Below are positions 1 to 12,200 of a DNA stretch of 64,000 bases, piece after piece. The DNA is taken from NCBI GenBank assembly GCA_016721315.1, contig JADKIL010000010.1, positions 1 through 64,000 on the forward strand. Direction: 5' to 3'. The notes beneath the pieces were generated by a model that was not told the DNA's origin, did not search any database, and saw nothing but the letters and a program-made list of their open reading frames with translations. The translations under genes were made by a program, and so were the position numbers. This DNA is from Candidatus Villigracilis vicinus. GTDB taxonomy: Bacteria > Chloroflexota > Anaerolineae > Anaerolineales > Villigracilaceae. How positions within the stretch are numbered: position 1 is the first letter of the stretch; every line of letters begins with the position of its first letter.

Positions 1-2038
1 AATCTCTGGCAAGGTGTCGCTCCAACATAGAGAATTTCAACAATTGTTACCAAATGGCACATACTGGAATGCAACCGAGAATGTATTCCAACTGCCAGAA
101 GAGTTGGGAACAAAGACTCCACATATATCTTCCATTTACATACCGAACACGATTCCCATTCTCTCTGAGGCATTGGCGGCTGACTTAAACGCAAGTATCA
201 ATCTCGACCTGCTTGCACCCGGTTTCGAATCGCACCCGGAAGTTGCTGCAATTTATTTTATTAGCGACTCGGCTATACCGTTTACCATCCAAATATCAAT
301 CTTGCTGGCAACGTGCCGCCCGACTTCGACCTAACACAACAACCGTTCTTCACCATTGCCGGAACCAGCAAACGACCCTGAAAATCTTCCGCGTTGGACG
401 CCCCTTATCAAGACCCGGGCAGAGCTGGTTTGATCGTGACGGTATCTGTGCCACTTTATGACGGAAATAAATTCGAAGTGTAATGAGCGTCGATATACAG
501 GCTGGACCGCGTCACCCAGATCATTCCCAGATCAAGATTGGAGATGTAGGCATTCCAACTTCTTGTGGACGAGACCGGAGTGATCCTCGCCATGTCAGAG
601 AAGGGTATACGTTCTTTGGGCTGGAGCCTGAAGTTGCATTCTTTCAACGAATCGCCCAAGCAGACACTTTTCGACAGCAGCATCCGATCTACAGGAAGTG
701 ATTCTTCAGATAATCAGGGCTGAATCAGGTTTTCGAAATTTTCTGTGGGCGGGGTAGAGAATTACCTTTCCACAACTGCACTGGAAGTACCGGGGTACAA
801 GCTGGCTTTCATTGCTCCGGTGAATGAATTGAACAAAGAGGTCACCGCACTGAACACCGAAGTCGAAGAGGAAGTTTCAAAACGATTCAGAATATGTCGA
901 TCCTCCTGACTGTGCTGTTCATTGGTGCATTTATCGCAAGTCTTGCAGTTGGGCAAATCATTACCCGCCCACTGACGCCTCACCGAAACTGTTCAAGAGA
1001 TTGCCGGGGGAAACTTCTCCTCACGCGCCATAGTGGAAACTGGTGACGAGACTGGCGTTCTTACCAATCCTTCAACACGATGGCTGAGCATAACCGAAAC
1101 CCTGCAAGGTTTGGAAGACCGCATCACAGAACGAACCAACGAGCTAGAGAAACTAAGCCAGACCAATGCGTATCGCGCTTCTCTTTTGAATCGATCTCGC
1201 GCATTTCGCGCATTATTAACAACCCACAGTCTGGAACAACTCCTGCCGCAGATCACCGAAACCATTTCGTCGCAACTTGGTTTTTACCATGTAGGCATCT
1301 TTCTGGCAGATGTTCACAAGGGAATACACTGTTCTCGTGGCGGCAAACAGCGAAGGCGGCAAAGCGATGCTAGCGCGAAATCACCGCCTCCGCATTGGCG
1401 AGACAGGCATTGTCGGGTATGTCTCTCAATCGGGCTCACCACGCGTTGTGCTTGATGTAGATCAAGATCTGATCTACTTTAATAATCCCGGATCTTCCAG
1501 AAACACGTTCCGGAAATCGCGCTGCCTCTTCAAAGTGGTCTCAGAGATCATCGGCGCATTGGATGTTCAAGTAAAACGACTAATGCATTTTCTGAGGAAG
1601 ATGTTAACATTCTTTCGGTTCTGTGGACCCAGGTAAGTATTGCCATTCAAAACGCGCAATCCTTCCAAAACAGCCTGGAAGCACTCGAAAAAGCCGAACG
1701 GGCAGCAGCGCAACTAAGTGAACAGCAATGGAGCAACTTCCATATGAGTCAGTCATTAACTTGCCTATCACTTTGATGGCGTTACCACTCAGGAAGAAAA
1801 ACCGAATCAAAAGATCCAATCAAATCACATTGCAATTCCGATCGTATTGCGTGGCATTCAGATCGGATCATTGAAACTCAGCACAACAGACCCCGACCGA
1901 AAATGGGATAACAACGAAATTGCCTGGGTACAGGCAACTGCCGAACGTACCGCGCTCGCCATTGAAACCGCACGCCTCTTACAAGAAGCTCAAAACGGGC
2001 GGGAAATATCATTCTTGCGAAGGTTAGTGTACCGCTGA
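1..2038 (+). pseudogene. Sensor module A: dCache-HAMP-GAF-GAF, 5' end outside window, frameshifted
   Basis: Membrane sensor fragment cut by the left edge. The first readable frame (about 14-290) is the distal part of an extracellular dCache domain, similar to module D at 6180-6420. A second membrane helix and HAMP lie near 900-1150, ending in a coiled coil (ITERTNELEKLSQ). A GAF domain spans about 1200-1650 (LGFYHVGIFLADV, then AANSEGGKAMLARNH in another frame). A second GAF-like region ends near 2000 (AWVQATAERTALAIETARLL). At least six frame changes are needed to read through it. Modules C and D nearby have the same architecture and are much less broken, so this could be an intact gene with consensus errors rather than a decayed one. 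The boundary with module B is uncertain. Confidence 0.6.
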
Positions 2039-2040
2039 CC

Positions 2041-3486
2041 TTGGTTGTGGCAATCACTGCCATTGCCTTAAACACCAACGGCGTTCGAGATACATCCTTT
2101 CTCGCCATTCCCGTGATTTTGACCGTCTCTGCAATGCTTTTAGGCAGACGCTCATTAGCATTAGTCACACCAGCAGTTGTAATCGCAGTTCTTATTGTCG
2201 CATACCAGGACCTAACAACGCATCGCATTCCCAGATCCATCGGCATTGACGATGCCATCATCGTTCAATCCTTATGGTTGCCAGTGCCGGAATCACCCAT
2301 TTGTTGATCCAGCGGTGAACGAAAGTATTGTCCGCGCACAGCAAAGCGAACAATCACAAAAACGGAGAATGAGGAACTGCTTTCCCTGCGAGCCAGCCTC
2401 GAAGAAAGAGTGCAAGCAAGAACAGTCGAACTGGAATACGCAAATCAGACCACAGAAAAACGTGCGCGGCAATTCCGTGCAGTAACCAGTCATGAGCGCC
2501 GTTTCTACCATCCAGGCTCTCGATGAACTCCTCCCCCGCATCACACAGGTGATCGGAGAGCAATTCAATGTATATCATGTTGGCGTATTTTTGCTTGATA
2601 ACAAACGAGAGTACGCAGTTCTGCGCGCCGCCAACAGTGATGGTGGACAAAGAATGCTCGCACGCAAGCATGCCCTTTCTATTTGACAAACAGGTCTCGT
2701 AGGATTCGTGACTGCCACAGGGCGGCGCGCATCGCGCTGGATGTTGGAGGATCCCATTTATTGATAATCCTGACCTCCCAGACACTCACTCAGAAGTTGC
2801 TGCCCCTACGTTACGCCGGGCGGTCTAGCGCTCGATGTCCAAAGTATCGAAGCGAATGCCTTTCAACCTGATGATGTCAATGCGCTCTCAACATTGGCAG
2901 ATCAGGTCGCTGTTGCAAATAAACAACGCCCTCACTATTGAAAGAAGCACAAAAGGCGCTAGCAGAAGCCCAAAGTGCGATCGGTCAGGAACCCAAGAAG
3001 CCTGGCAAGTGCTGCACCCTAGGCCAAATTAGGGCTTGGTTTCAGTTATTCTGATGCAGGCATAAAACCTTACATCACCCCATCAACAACACCCATAAAT
3101 GAAGCCCTGCGAAAAGGAGAAACAACTCTCTCCAGTGACCCAGATCGGAAATCCCGGCTTGCCATTCCCATTCGTCTGCGTGGACAGGTCATAGGCGTTA
3201 TGCAATTAAGCACACGAAGTATCGGTCAATTCTCCGATGACGACGCAGATATTGCCAATGCCGTCGCAGACCGTCTGTCACTTGCCATCGAAACTGCCAC
3301 TCTCCTCCAATCCACCCAGCACCGTGCAGATATCGAAAAGATCACAGCGAATATCACCAGTCGTGTAAGTTCTTCTTCCCGCTTTGAAACCATTTTGCAA
3401 ACCGCTGCTCAGGAACTTAGCCGGGCACTGGGGGCTCAGAAGTTCTCGTTCAGATCGAACCCGATGCCTTGCAGATGTACAGTTAA
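2041..3486 (+). pseudogene. Sensor module B: membrane region plus GAF domains, frameshifted
   Basis: The N-terminal part has about four hydrophobic segments (LAIPVILTVSAMLLGRRSLA, then LVTPAVVIAVLIVAY), resembling a MASE-type membrane sensor. A coiled coil follows (about 2390-2480), then a GAF domain from about 2500 (QFNVYHVGVFLLDNK, AANSDGGQRMLARKH). A second GAF-like half is at about 3100-3330 (PIRLRGQVIGVMQLSTRS), and a third GAF begins near 3340. The frame breaks several times. Adding one G to the G5 run near 3430 gives a clean ending (GSEVLVQIEPDALQMYS) at a TAA at 3484-3486, which supports assembly error. The true start may lie inside the end of module A. Probably a cytosolic ligand-sensing partner of the downstream kinase, by context only. 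Confidence 0.5.
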
Positions 3487-3519
3487 CCTGATTACGGCAT
3501 CATAAAAAGAGATTTATTC

Positions 3520-5831
3520 ATGATAGATCAAACCAAACAAATGCCCTCAGAAGAGATCAACGACCTTGATGCCTCCAAGGACGAGTATTGGCTTGAAACT
3601 AACGCTGATCTCGGTCGGCTTACTGATGGTTGCATTTATTACCTTTTCAATTCTGAGCATCCGTATCGGGCAGGACACACTGGTAACTACAGTGGAAGAT
3701 GATCTGAAGATCAAAACTGTCGAAACGAACGAGTTAATTCGAAAAAGTTATCAGAAGCTGAAACGATAGCTACCAATCTTGCAACGGCTGTCGAATCCAG
3801 CTCTTACTCTGAAAATGAGTTAAAACGGGTTATTCAAAATACTGTTATCCGCAACGTGCAGATCTATGGCGCTACGGCAGGATTTGAACCTTACCAATTC
3901 AAGTCCAGTTCCTATTACTGGGCGCCTTATTACAACCGGAACCCCAAATAATGAAACGCAGCTTACCGAGCTGGGTGATTATGATTATTTTAGTCAGGAA
4001 TGGTATTTCCTCCCAAAACGAACCCTCGAACCCACTTTATCTCCGCCATATCGCAACAAGAGTCGTGGTGATGTTTGGATCGCGACCTAGGCATTCCGTT
4101 TTTGGATCGCAACAATAAACTGAAAGGTGTTGCGGCTGTCGATATTGAATTTTCCAAAATTCAGGATATCTTTTTAAATCTAAAATTTGGGCAAAGCGGA
4201 TATGCATTTCTAATCGATTCAAATGGCACAATCCTTGGCATGGGCGAAGGGGGAGGCGCATACGAACCAATGATCGATTCGATGTTCGCTCTTGCCAATA
4301 CCGGTGCTTCAAACGATTGGCTGGAATTGGTCAACAAAATGACCGATGGAGAGACCGGCTTCGTAGAAGCTTTGGATAGAAAAGGCGACCCCATGTATGT
4401 TTCATATGCGCCGGTAGGGTTGAATACTGGTTGGTCGCTCGCCTTGTGTACCCTCGCGAAGAAGTCATTCAACAAACACGCCAATTGCAGACGACCTTGA
4501 CCGGGTACAGCTTCCTGCTTGCGCTCATTTTCGGTTTTATTATTTTCTACTTTACCCGAAGTATCACCACACCACTCCAAAAGCTAACCCGTGTGGCTGA
4601 AGAGATATCGAATGGTAATCTTCAAGTCACGGCACCAGTCGAATCACTTGACGAAGTGGGCACCCTTGCAGAAACAATTAACCGCATGACCGAGCAGCTG
4701 CAAGACACGTACAACAATCTGGAAAGGCGCATCACAGAACGCACAGTGGATCTGGAAATCTCCGCCGTCAAACAGAAGCACGCGCTTCCCAATTGCTCGA
4801 TATCGGCGAGATCACAAAACAATCAACAGCGAGCAGGAATTGGGAATTCTCCTCCCACTGATTACCCGGCTGGTCAGTGAGCGTTTTAATTTTTACCACG
4901 TGGGCATTTTCCTGCTGGATGATTCAAATCAATATGCCATTTTACAAGCAGCAAACAGCCTTGGTGGGCAAAATATGATGGCACGTGGACACAAACTCAA
5001 GGTCGGTGAGAGCGGTATCGTAGGTTTTGTCGCCAAAGCAGGCGTTGCCCGAATCAGTTTGGATGTAGGTCAGGATGCGGTCTTCTTCAACAATCCAGAT
5101 CTTCCCACCACTCGCTCTGAAGTGGCGTTCCCACTAAAGACTCGCGAAAAGATCATTGGCGTTCTGGATGTGCAAAGCGAAAAACCTGGCGCCTTTACGA
5201 ACGAAGATATAAATGTCTTTAGTATTCTGGCAGATCAAGTTGCGATCGCGATCGACAATACCAAACTCCTTGAGCAAACTCAACGGGCATTGGACGAAGC
5301 CCAATCTGCCTATCTTAAAAACCTGCAAGAAGGTTGGAAGAATTTCGGACAGGAAGAAAATATGGTTGGTTATTTCCAAACCATGAGCGGCGGCAAAAAA
5401 TTATCCCGCCCCATGAACACGGATGAAATCACCCAGGCAATGTTCCGTGGTGAAGTTTTAGTTTTTCATGCTGATGGAAAGACGGACGATCCAACTCTGG
5501 TTGTTCCGATCAAACTTCGCGATCAGGTCATAGGCGTCATGCGCATCAAGTCGCCTTCACGCGAACGTCAATGGAGTACAAGCGAGATTAATCTCACAGA
5601 AGCTGTATCTGAACGGCTCGCTTGCATTGGAAAACGCACGTCTCATTCCAAGAATCGCAGCGGCAGGTCATCAAAGAGCAGGCGATCAGCGAGATTACCG
5701 GCAAAATCGGTTCATCCATCAATCTCGACAATGTCCTGCTCACCGCTGTTGAGGAATTGGGGCGCTCCATCCCCGGCTCAGAAGTGACCATTAAATTAAA
5801 AAATGAGAAGTTGAATGACGGTAACCAATAA
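3520..5831 (+). CDS. Sensor module C: dCache-HAMP-GAF-GAF protein, frameshifted
   Basis: The start at 3520 (MIDQTKQ) shifts frame near 3565 into a membrane helix (ISVGLLMVAFITFSILSI). An extracellular dCache domain follows (about 3660-4430; FLDRNNKLKGVAAVDIEFSK and SGYAFLIDSNGTILG are typical). A second helix (LLALIFGFIIFYFTRSI), HAMP (about 4560-4720) and a coiled coil lead into a well-preserved GAF domain (4860-5270; RFNFYHVGIFLLDDSNQYAI). A second GAF-like half (5300-5620) and a short third GAF start end at 5829. There is no kinase, cyclase or methyl-accepting domain, so it must signal through a partner. Frame changes lie near 3565, 3770, 3880, 4080, 4450, 4840 and 5630. The two membrane helices and dCache domain place the sensor outside the cell and the GAF domains inside. 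Confidence 0.65.
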
Positions 5832-5841
5832 GGAACGAGGC

Positions 5842-8309
5842 ATGAAACTGCGATCTTCCATTCAAGATTTGCTTACAAACTCCGTGCTCAGACGGCTCAA
5901 CTTACGCGCCAAATTGACACTCGGCAACCTGGCGATTACGTTTCTCGTTGTGATCGTCATGGGTACGTACGTATATTGCGTATCCAGGAAGCGAGCACCC
6001 AGCTCATAGCAAGTGTGGAGGAGAATGCCCGCGCCAGAGCAGAAGAAGATCTTCAAAGTGCGAACCGTGAACAGGCGGCCTTTTTGGAAAGTTTTTTTGA
6101 AAATATGAGCCGGAATACTTTGGTTGCAGCAACCTCTGTCCAGAATATTTTGGAAGATGACCAACTTGAAAACAGTTCATATTGGGATGCGGAAACTCGG
6201 TTAATTCGTCTGGCATCCGGCAGCTGGGACAACGCCAACACGGAAACGGCATCTGTTTTCATTCCTTCTGATGTCATCCTGACTAGTTCACTTGTCAGAA
6301 AACTAAATCTTTTAAAGCACTCAGAGCTTGTGTTTCCATCGATGTTAAAAGGCAGCCCTGATATCGTTGCCATCTATTTTGGAGGGCAAAACAAAGAAAC
6401 TTTTTATTATCCAAACATTGATCTTGCAAATATTGTTCCGCCTGATTTCGATGTAACTGGGCGACAATGGTATGTCGCTGCAAACCCTGATAACAACCTA
6501 CAGAACTCCGTCGTATGGTCTGCTCCTTACCAAGATGCAGCGCTAAATGGGCTGGTAATAACGACAAGTGCGCCGGTAATTGATTCAAGCGGGAATTTCC
6601 AGGGTGTTACAGCCATGGACGTACAAATCACCCGTATTATCGACTTTGTAGCCAATTCGCAGGTTGGTGAAAACGGATATGCTTTTTTGATTGACAGCAA
6701 CAACCGCATGATCTCCCTGCCTGAACAAGGTTTTATAGATTTTGCCATAACAGACGAAAATGCGAAACTCAGCGCGATCATGGATCCTGCAGTCCTCACC
6801 TCAGCTTCTCCAGAACTGCTGGAAATTATGGATGCCATCAAATCCAAGGATAATGGTATTTTTTCCATCATCCTAAACGGCAGCGAACGACATGTTGCAT
6901 TCTACAAAGTTCAGCAAGTGCAATACAAGCTAATTTACATCATACCGTCTGAAGAATTATTTTCAGGCAGGGCGGCGATCGCCGATCAAATATCGAGGAA
7001 ACCAGAACCACGATCAACTTCAGCCTGTTGCTGATTGCTATGGTTTTGTTTTAGCCGCAGCTGCATCCTTTTCCATTAGCAACTTCTTTACCTCCCCTCT
7101 ACAAACTTTGAACCAGTCAGCAGGCGAAATCATTAAAGGAAATTTCAATACCAGAGTAAATGTTACATCCGGTGACGAACTGGAAACTCTGGCTGTCACC
7201 TTAAATACCATGACAGATACTGTCAAAGACCTGATCTTCTCTCTTGAGCAACGCGTATTAGACAGGACTGCTGAACTACAAAAAGCTAACAATGAAGGTG
7301 AGCGCCGCGGAAAACAATACGAAGCGATCGCCAAAGTAGCGCAAGCTATTACAACACAAAAGAACTTGAAGGAACTCCTCCCGCAGGTCGCGGCAGTGAT
7401 CAGTGAACAATTTGGGTTCTATCATGTAGGCATCTTCCTCAACGACGCCATGAATAAGTATGCTGTATTGGCAGCCGCCAACAGTGAAGGCGGCAGAAAA
7501 ATGCTTCGACGCGGGCATCAATTAAAGGTTGGGGCACAGGGCATCGTGGGGTATGCGACCGGTACAAAGAAACCGCGCATTGCTTTGAGCGTGGGTGATG
7601 ATGCTGTCTATTTCAACAACCCCGATTTACCTGAAACACAATCTGAATTGGCTTTGCCCTTGCTCGAAGCAGGGAATGTACTAGGCGCCCTAGATGTTCA
7701 AAGCCGCAATCAAACGCCTTTTCAAACGAAGACCTTGAAGCTCTGTCAATCCTCGCTGAATTGGTAAGTATCGCCATCCAGAACGCAAAACTATATGAAC
7801 AAATGGACAGATCGTTGGCAGAGGCGGAAGCAGCTTCACGGCGATTCTTCCGCGAAAATTGGAATCGCCTTGCAGAAGAGTTTAAAATAAGCGGATACCG
7901 GTATACTGCCGGTGGAACAACGCCGCTTTCATCTTCAAATGAGTCCATTGAAATGACAACAGGCAATACTGACCACAAGCAGGTCATGGTCCCAATCATC
8001 ATGCGCGGGCAGGAAATTGGCGAACTTTCAGTGATTGTCCCCAAAGATGAGAGCATAAAGTCAGACCAGATGGATATCATCAGAGCTGTGGCAGACCGTG
8101 TGGCAGTTATTGCCGAAAATGCCCGTTTGTTCGATGAAACCACCCGGCGCGCCGAACGCGAACGGCTTGTCACCGACATCACTACCAAGATCCGTAGCAC
8201 CAATGATCCCCAAGCCATGATCGAAACCGCCATCCGCGAACTCCGCGATGCCCTGAAAGTATCACGAGTGGAAGTCATTCCGCAAAAGAAAAAATCGCCG
8301 GATGTATAA
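5842..8309 (+). CDS. Sensor module D: dCache-HAMP-GAF-GAF protein, frameshifted
   Basis: Start chosen at 5842 because AAGGA lies just upstream; the first residues are MKLRSSIQDLL. Order: membrane helix (LTLGNLAITFLVVIVMG), extracellular dCache domain (about 6000-6990; VTGRQWYVAA, GVTAMDVQITR and GYAFLIDSNN are characteristic), second helix, HAMP (about 7080-7250), coiled coil (LDRTAELQKANN), GAF (7330-7790; FGFYHVGIFLNDAMNKYAVL), second GAF-like half (7960-8140) and a C-terminal helix. Frame changes are near 5985, 7045 and 7735. The latter two are repaired by T4 to T5 and by one extra G, so the gene is probably intact in the organism. It has no output domain. It lies 12 bp before parA in what looks like one transcription unit. 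Confidence 0.75.
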
Positions 8310-8321
8310 ACGAGGAAATCC

Positions 8322-9109
8322 ATGACGAAAACTATTGCTGTATCCAATGAAAAAGGTGGCGTTGCCAAAACGACCACGGCACTTTCTCTTGGCGCCGCCC
8401 TGGCAGAACTAGGTAACCGTGTCCTGCTTATAGACCTCGACGCTCAGGCAAACCTCACGCTTGCTTTGGGCATGGAACCAGGCGAAGCCGAACTGACCTC
8501 GAGCAACATCATGCTCGACAATGAACTTATAAGCAGGGTCATGCGAAAAACAGAGATCGATAACCTGGATCTTATCCCATCCAGCTCACGCATCGAAACC
8601 TCGGAGCAATTTTTACCCGTCCGCACCAACTACACCACCATTTTACAGCGCGCCATTCAATCCTCATCACTACCACATGACTACATTATCCTGGATTGCC
8701 CACCAGCGCTGGGCGCTATCACGCGCAATGCTCTTGCCGCCGCGAACTTGCTCTTGATTCCCACTCAGGCAGAGTATTTCTCAGCATATGCCTTACGCAA
8801 TATGATGGCACTCATCCGCAGAACACGTGAAGTGGATAACCCCAATTTGTCTTACCGTATCCTCGTTACCATGCTGGATCGCCGCAACGCACACACCGCA
8901 ATATCCACGAACAACTTCGCGCCACATTCGGCACAGGCGTATTCAACACCGTTATCGAATTAGACACCAAACTTAGAGAAAGCCCAATCGCCGGACAACC
9001 TATCACGCATTACAAAACCGCTGCGCGCGGCTCCACGCAATATCGCGTTCTCGCCCAGGAACTCATGGAATATGCCAAAGAAACCGAAAATCAACAAACG
9101 ACTGGATAA
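8322..9109 (+). CDS. ParA/MinD-type ATPase, one-base frameshift
   Basis: P-loop ATPase of the ParA/Soj family. A deviant Walker A (KGGVAKTTT) is near residue 12, Walker A' DLDAQANLT near residue 40 and Walker B-like YIILDCPPALG near residue 120. A GAGG ribosome site precedes the ATG. The frame breaks at about 8888. Adding one C restores RRNRTHRNIHEQLRATFGTG and runs to TAA at 9107-9109, giving about 262 residues, the normal size. No parB lies beside it. Its place between sensor modules and a hybrid kinase suggests that it positions or clusters the signalling proteins, like the ParA homologues of chemosensory arrays. That role is inference. Confidence 0.85.
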
Positions 9110-9207
9110 TCTTTTTAAGGACCGTTCAGCCTGAGGAACATGCCCGGGGAAAGCCGGTCAAGCCAAAGGTCCAGAAGGAGACGCCTCTGCCGGTAGATCC
9201 GCCGGTA

Positions 9208-12200
9208 GTGCCCTCTTCGGCTCCTGCGGCTTCGAAACCTGCAGAGTCGATTCAAGCTGCATCCACCCCAGTCAAAACAACCCGCCGCCAAACCGGGATC
9301 CTTGCCCTGCCTCCTGAATTCATTGCACCTGCCTCAAGCGACACAAAGTCTGCGTACACTACCACCATTCAATTGGGTGAAGAAGAATGGGCAACTTTGC
9401 GCATGGTAGATGAAAATCAAACGCGTTCTTATTCAACCGATGAGCAGCTGCTTATTCAACAGGTAAGCGACCAACTTTCTCTGGCACTGGAGAACGCGCG
9501 TCTTTTCCAAGAGACTCAGGAACGTTCAAAAGAACTTTCGATCTTAAATGACATGAGTCTTGCACTCAACAAAGCAATCAACATAAACGAAATCAACCTG
9601 GTCATTCTCGAGCACGCATCCTTGCTTTTAAACACCGATAATTTTTTTGTTGCGATCTATGATGCTGACAATGAAAAAATCCATTTCCCATTATTTGTAG
9701 CAAACAACAAGGTCGTTGATGCGCCCTCAAGAAAACTCGGAAGTGGGCTAACGGACTACATCATCAAACAAAACAAAGGCTTGCTTCTCAATGGAGACAT
9801 CATCGGCAAGGCAAAAGCCTACGGTATCGACGTTGTAACAGTAGTGGACAATGAAGTGGCGGTATCCTGGGTTGGGGTTCCGATTTCTCAAGAAAATAAT
9901 ATCATTGGCGTGATCTCCGCGCAAAGTGTAACCACCCCAAATCTATATACCAAGCGCGAGTTCGAACTTTTATCGACCATCGCCAACCAAACATCGATCG
10001 TCCTTCAAAGAACCCGTCTCTTCCAACAGACCGAACGCCGCACAAATGAGGTCGGCATGTTGGCAGAGATCGCCACAGACATCACCGCTTCAAAGGATGT
10101 CAATCAGATTCTGCCAGGGATCGTAAAACGAATCCACGACCTTTTGAATGCCAGAGATGTAGCGATTCACTTTGAAATACCCGGCACACAAGAATACAAA
10201 GCCACCGTAGTACATGGTCAATATGAAGATGAAATTACGGCACTGACACTAAAGTCTGGTGTGGGCGTCATTGGCAACATTATCAAAAATGGTGTCGCAG
10301 AAATAGTAAACGAGCCTGAAAATGATAAGAGAAGCATAATCATTCCCGGCACGCCAGTGGAAGAGGTGGAACGTGAAGTATTTATGTGCGCCCCAATTTT
10401 CCAAAACGGACGCGCCATAGGCAGCCTCACGGCGTGGAGATTAAGAATCAATAACTTGTTCACAAAAAGTGAACTTAACTTCCTCACCAATGCCTCTCAA
10501 CAAATATCACTGGCATTGGAATCAACACGTCTGTTTCAGGAAACACAGCAACGCGCCCAGGAACTTACCATCGTCAACAAGGTGGTTACTTCGGTCTCCA
10601 GTTCGTTGGATCTGCAGAGTACTCTGCAAAGCGTGGCAGACAACCTGGTGGAACTGCTTTCCGCGCATAATGTTGGTATTGCCTTGATCAATAACGAAAG
10701 AACACATTTGGTCTTAACAGCAGAAGCAGTGCCCACGTTCGAAAAATCAAATGATATCGGCTTGCTTATCCCCATCGAAGGCAACCCAGCTACAGAAGAA
10801 GTGATCCGCACTGGTAAGCCGGTCTTCATCAATGATGTAGCGACAAATCCGCTGGCACTACCTATTAAAGATATCCTCGAACAACGCGGAACCAAGAACC
10901 TGCTGATCCTGCCACTGCTTTCCAACGAAGAAGTGATCGGCACCATCGGCGTAGCATTCTATGACGCAAATCGCACCATCACTCCGAATGAAGTTCGCAC
11001 ATTGGAAACCATCGTTCTGCAAACATCAACTGCTATCCAAAAAAGCAGTCTCTTTGAACGTATCGATGTTTCAGAAAAGAACCTGCGCACCCTTTTCAAC
11101 GCCATGGAAGATGTGGTGTTGGTCATCAACAATGAAGGGCGCTATATACAAATCGCCCCAACCAATCCTTCTCTACTGATCCGTACTCCAGAAGCCATGC
11201 TCGGGAGAACCTTCCATGAACTTCTGCCATCGAAAATCGCAGACTCATTTTTGCAAAAGGTTCTTGAAGCGCTAAACAGTGAGAGTAAAGTTCAATTTGA
11301 ATATCAACTCCCAATAGCCGGACAACTATTCTGGTTCCTGGCTACCCTTAGCAAACTGGATGAAAGCAGTGTCTTCTGGGTGGCAAGAGATATCACCGAG
11401 CGCAAGCTTGCAGAAGAAGGCATTCGCCGCCGAAATGAATATCTCGCCGTTTCGGCTGAGATCGGTAAACTAGTCACATCCATTCTGGACCTGAATACGA
11501 TCTTTGCCCGTACAGTGAGTCTTATCACGGATAGATTCAATTTTTACCATGCTGCCATCTTCATCGTAGAAGAGACCGGCTTCAATGCCGTAATGAAAGA
11601 AGCGACTGGCGAAGTCGGCGCCGAATTAAAAAAACTGGAGCACTCACTGCCGCTCAACGACAAATCCATTGTTGGCTCAGTGGCATCCAGCGGTAATGTT
11701 CTCGTTGTGAATAATGTTTTAGAACACTCATTGCATAAAGTCAACGAGCTGCTTCCAGATACACGTGCGGAAGCCGCCATTCCCCTCCGGGTCGGTTCCC
11801 GTGTCATTGGTGTGATCGATATTCAAGCGAAGGAAGAAGATGCCTTCAACGAAGATGAGATATCCGTTCTCCAAACCCTGTCGGATCAGGTTGCTGTAGC
11901 CATTGATAATGCCCGATCGTTCGAACTCTCGCAACAAGCTGTTATGGAAATGCGTGAGGCAGACCGATTAAAAAGCCAGTTCCTCGCCAACATGAGCCAT
12001 GAACTACGCACACCGTTAAATTCCATTATTGGCTTTTCACGCGTCATCCTCAAAGGAATAGATGGTCCCGTTACCGACCTGATGCAGCAAGACCTGACTG
12101 CGATCTATAACTCGGGTCAGCACCTATTGGGTCTCATCAATGACATCCTCGACTCTGCCAAGATCGAAGCCGGTAAGATGGAACTTGCATTCGACGAAGT

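Noticed and set aside
2036..3769. Other stops in the sensor region read as selenocysteine
   Set aside because: They come with changes of frame rather than a single in-frame TGA at a conserved Cys, and no SECIS-like hairpin follows.
1..8309. Treating all frame breaks as true pseudogene decay
   Set aside because: Several breaks are repaired by one homopolymer base, and the domains between them are well conserved; assembly error is at least as likely.
7613..8377. 254-codon minus-strand frame
   Set aside because: Opposite a clear GAF domain of module D and the start of parA; Ser/Arg-rich shadow.
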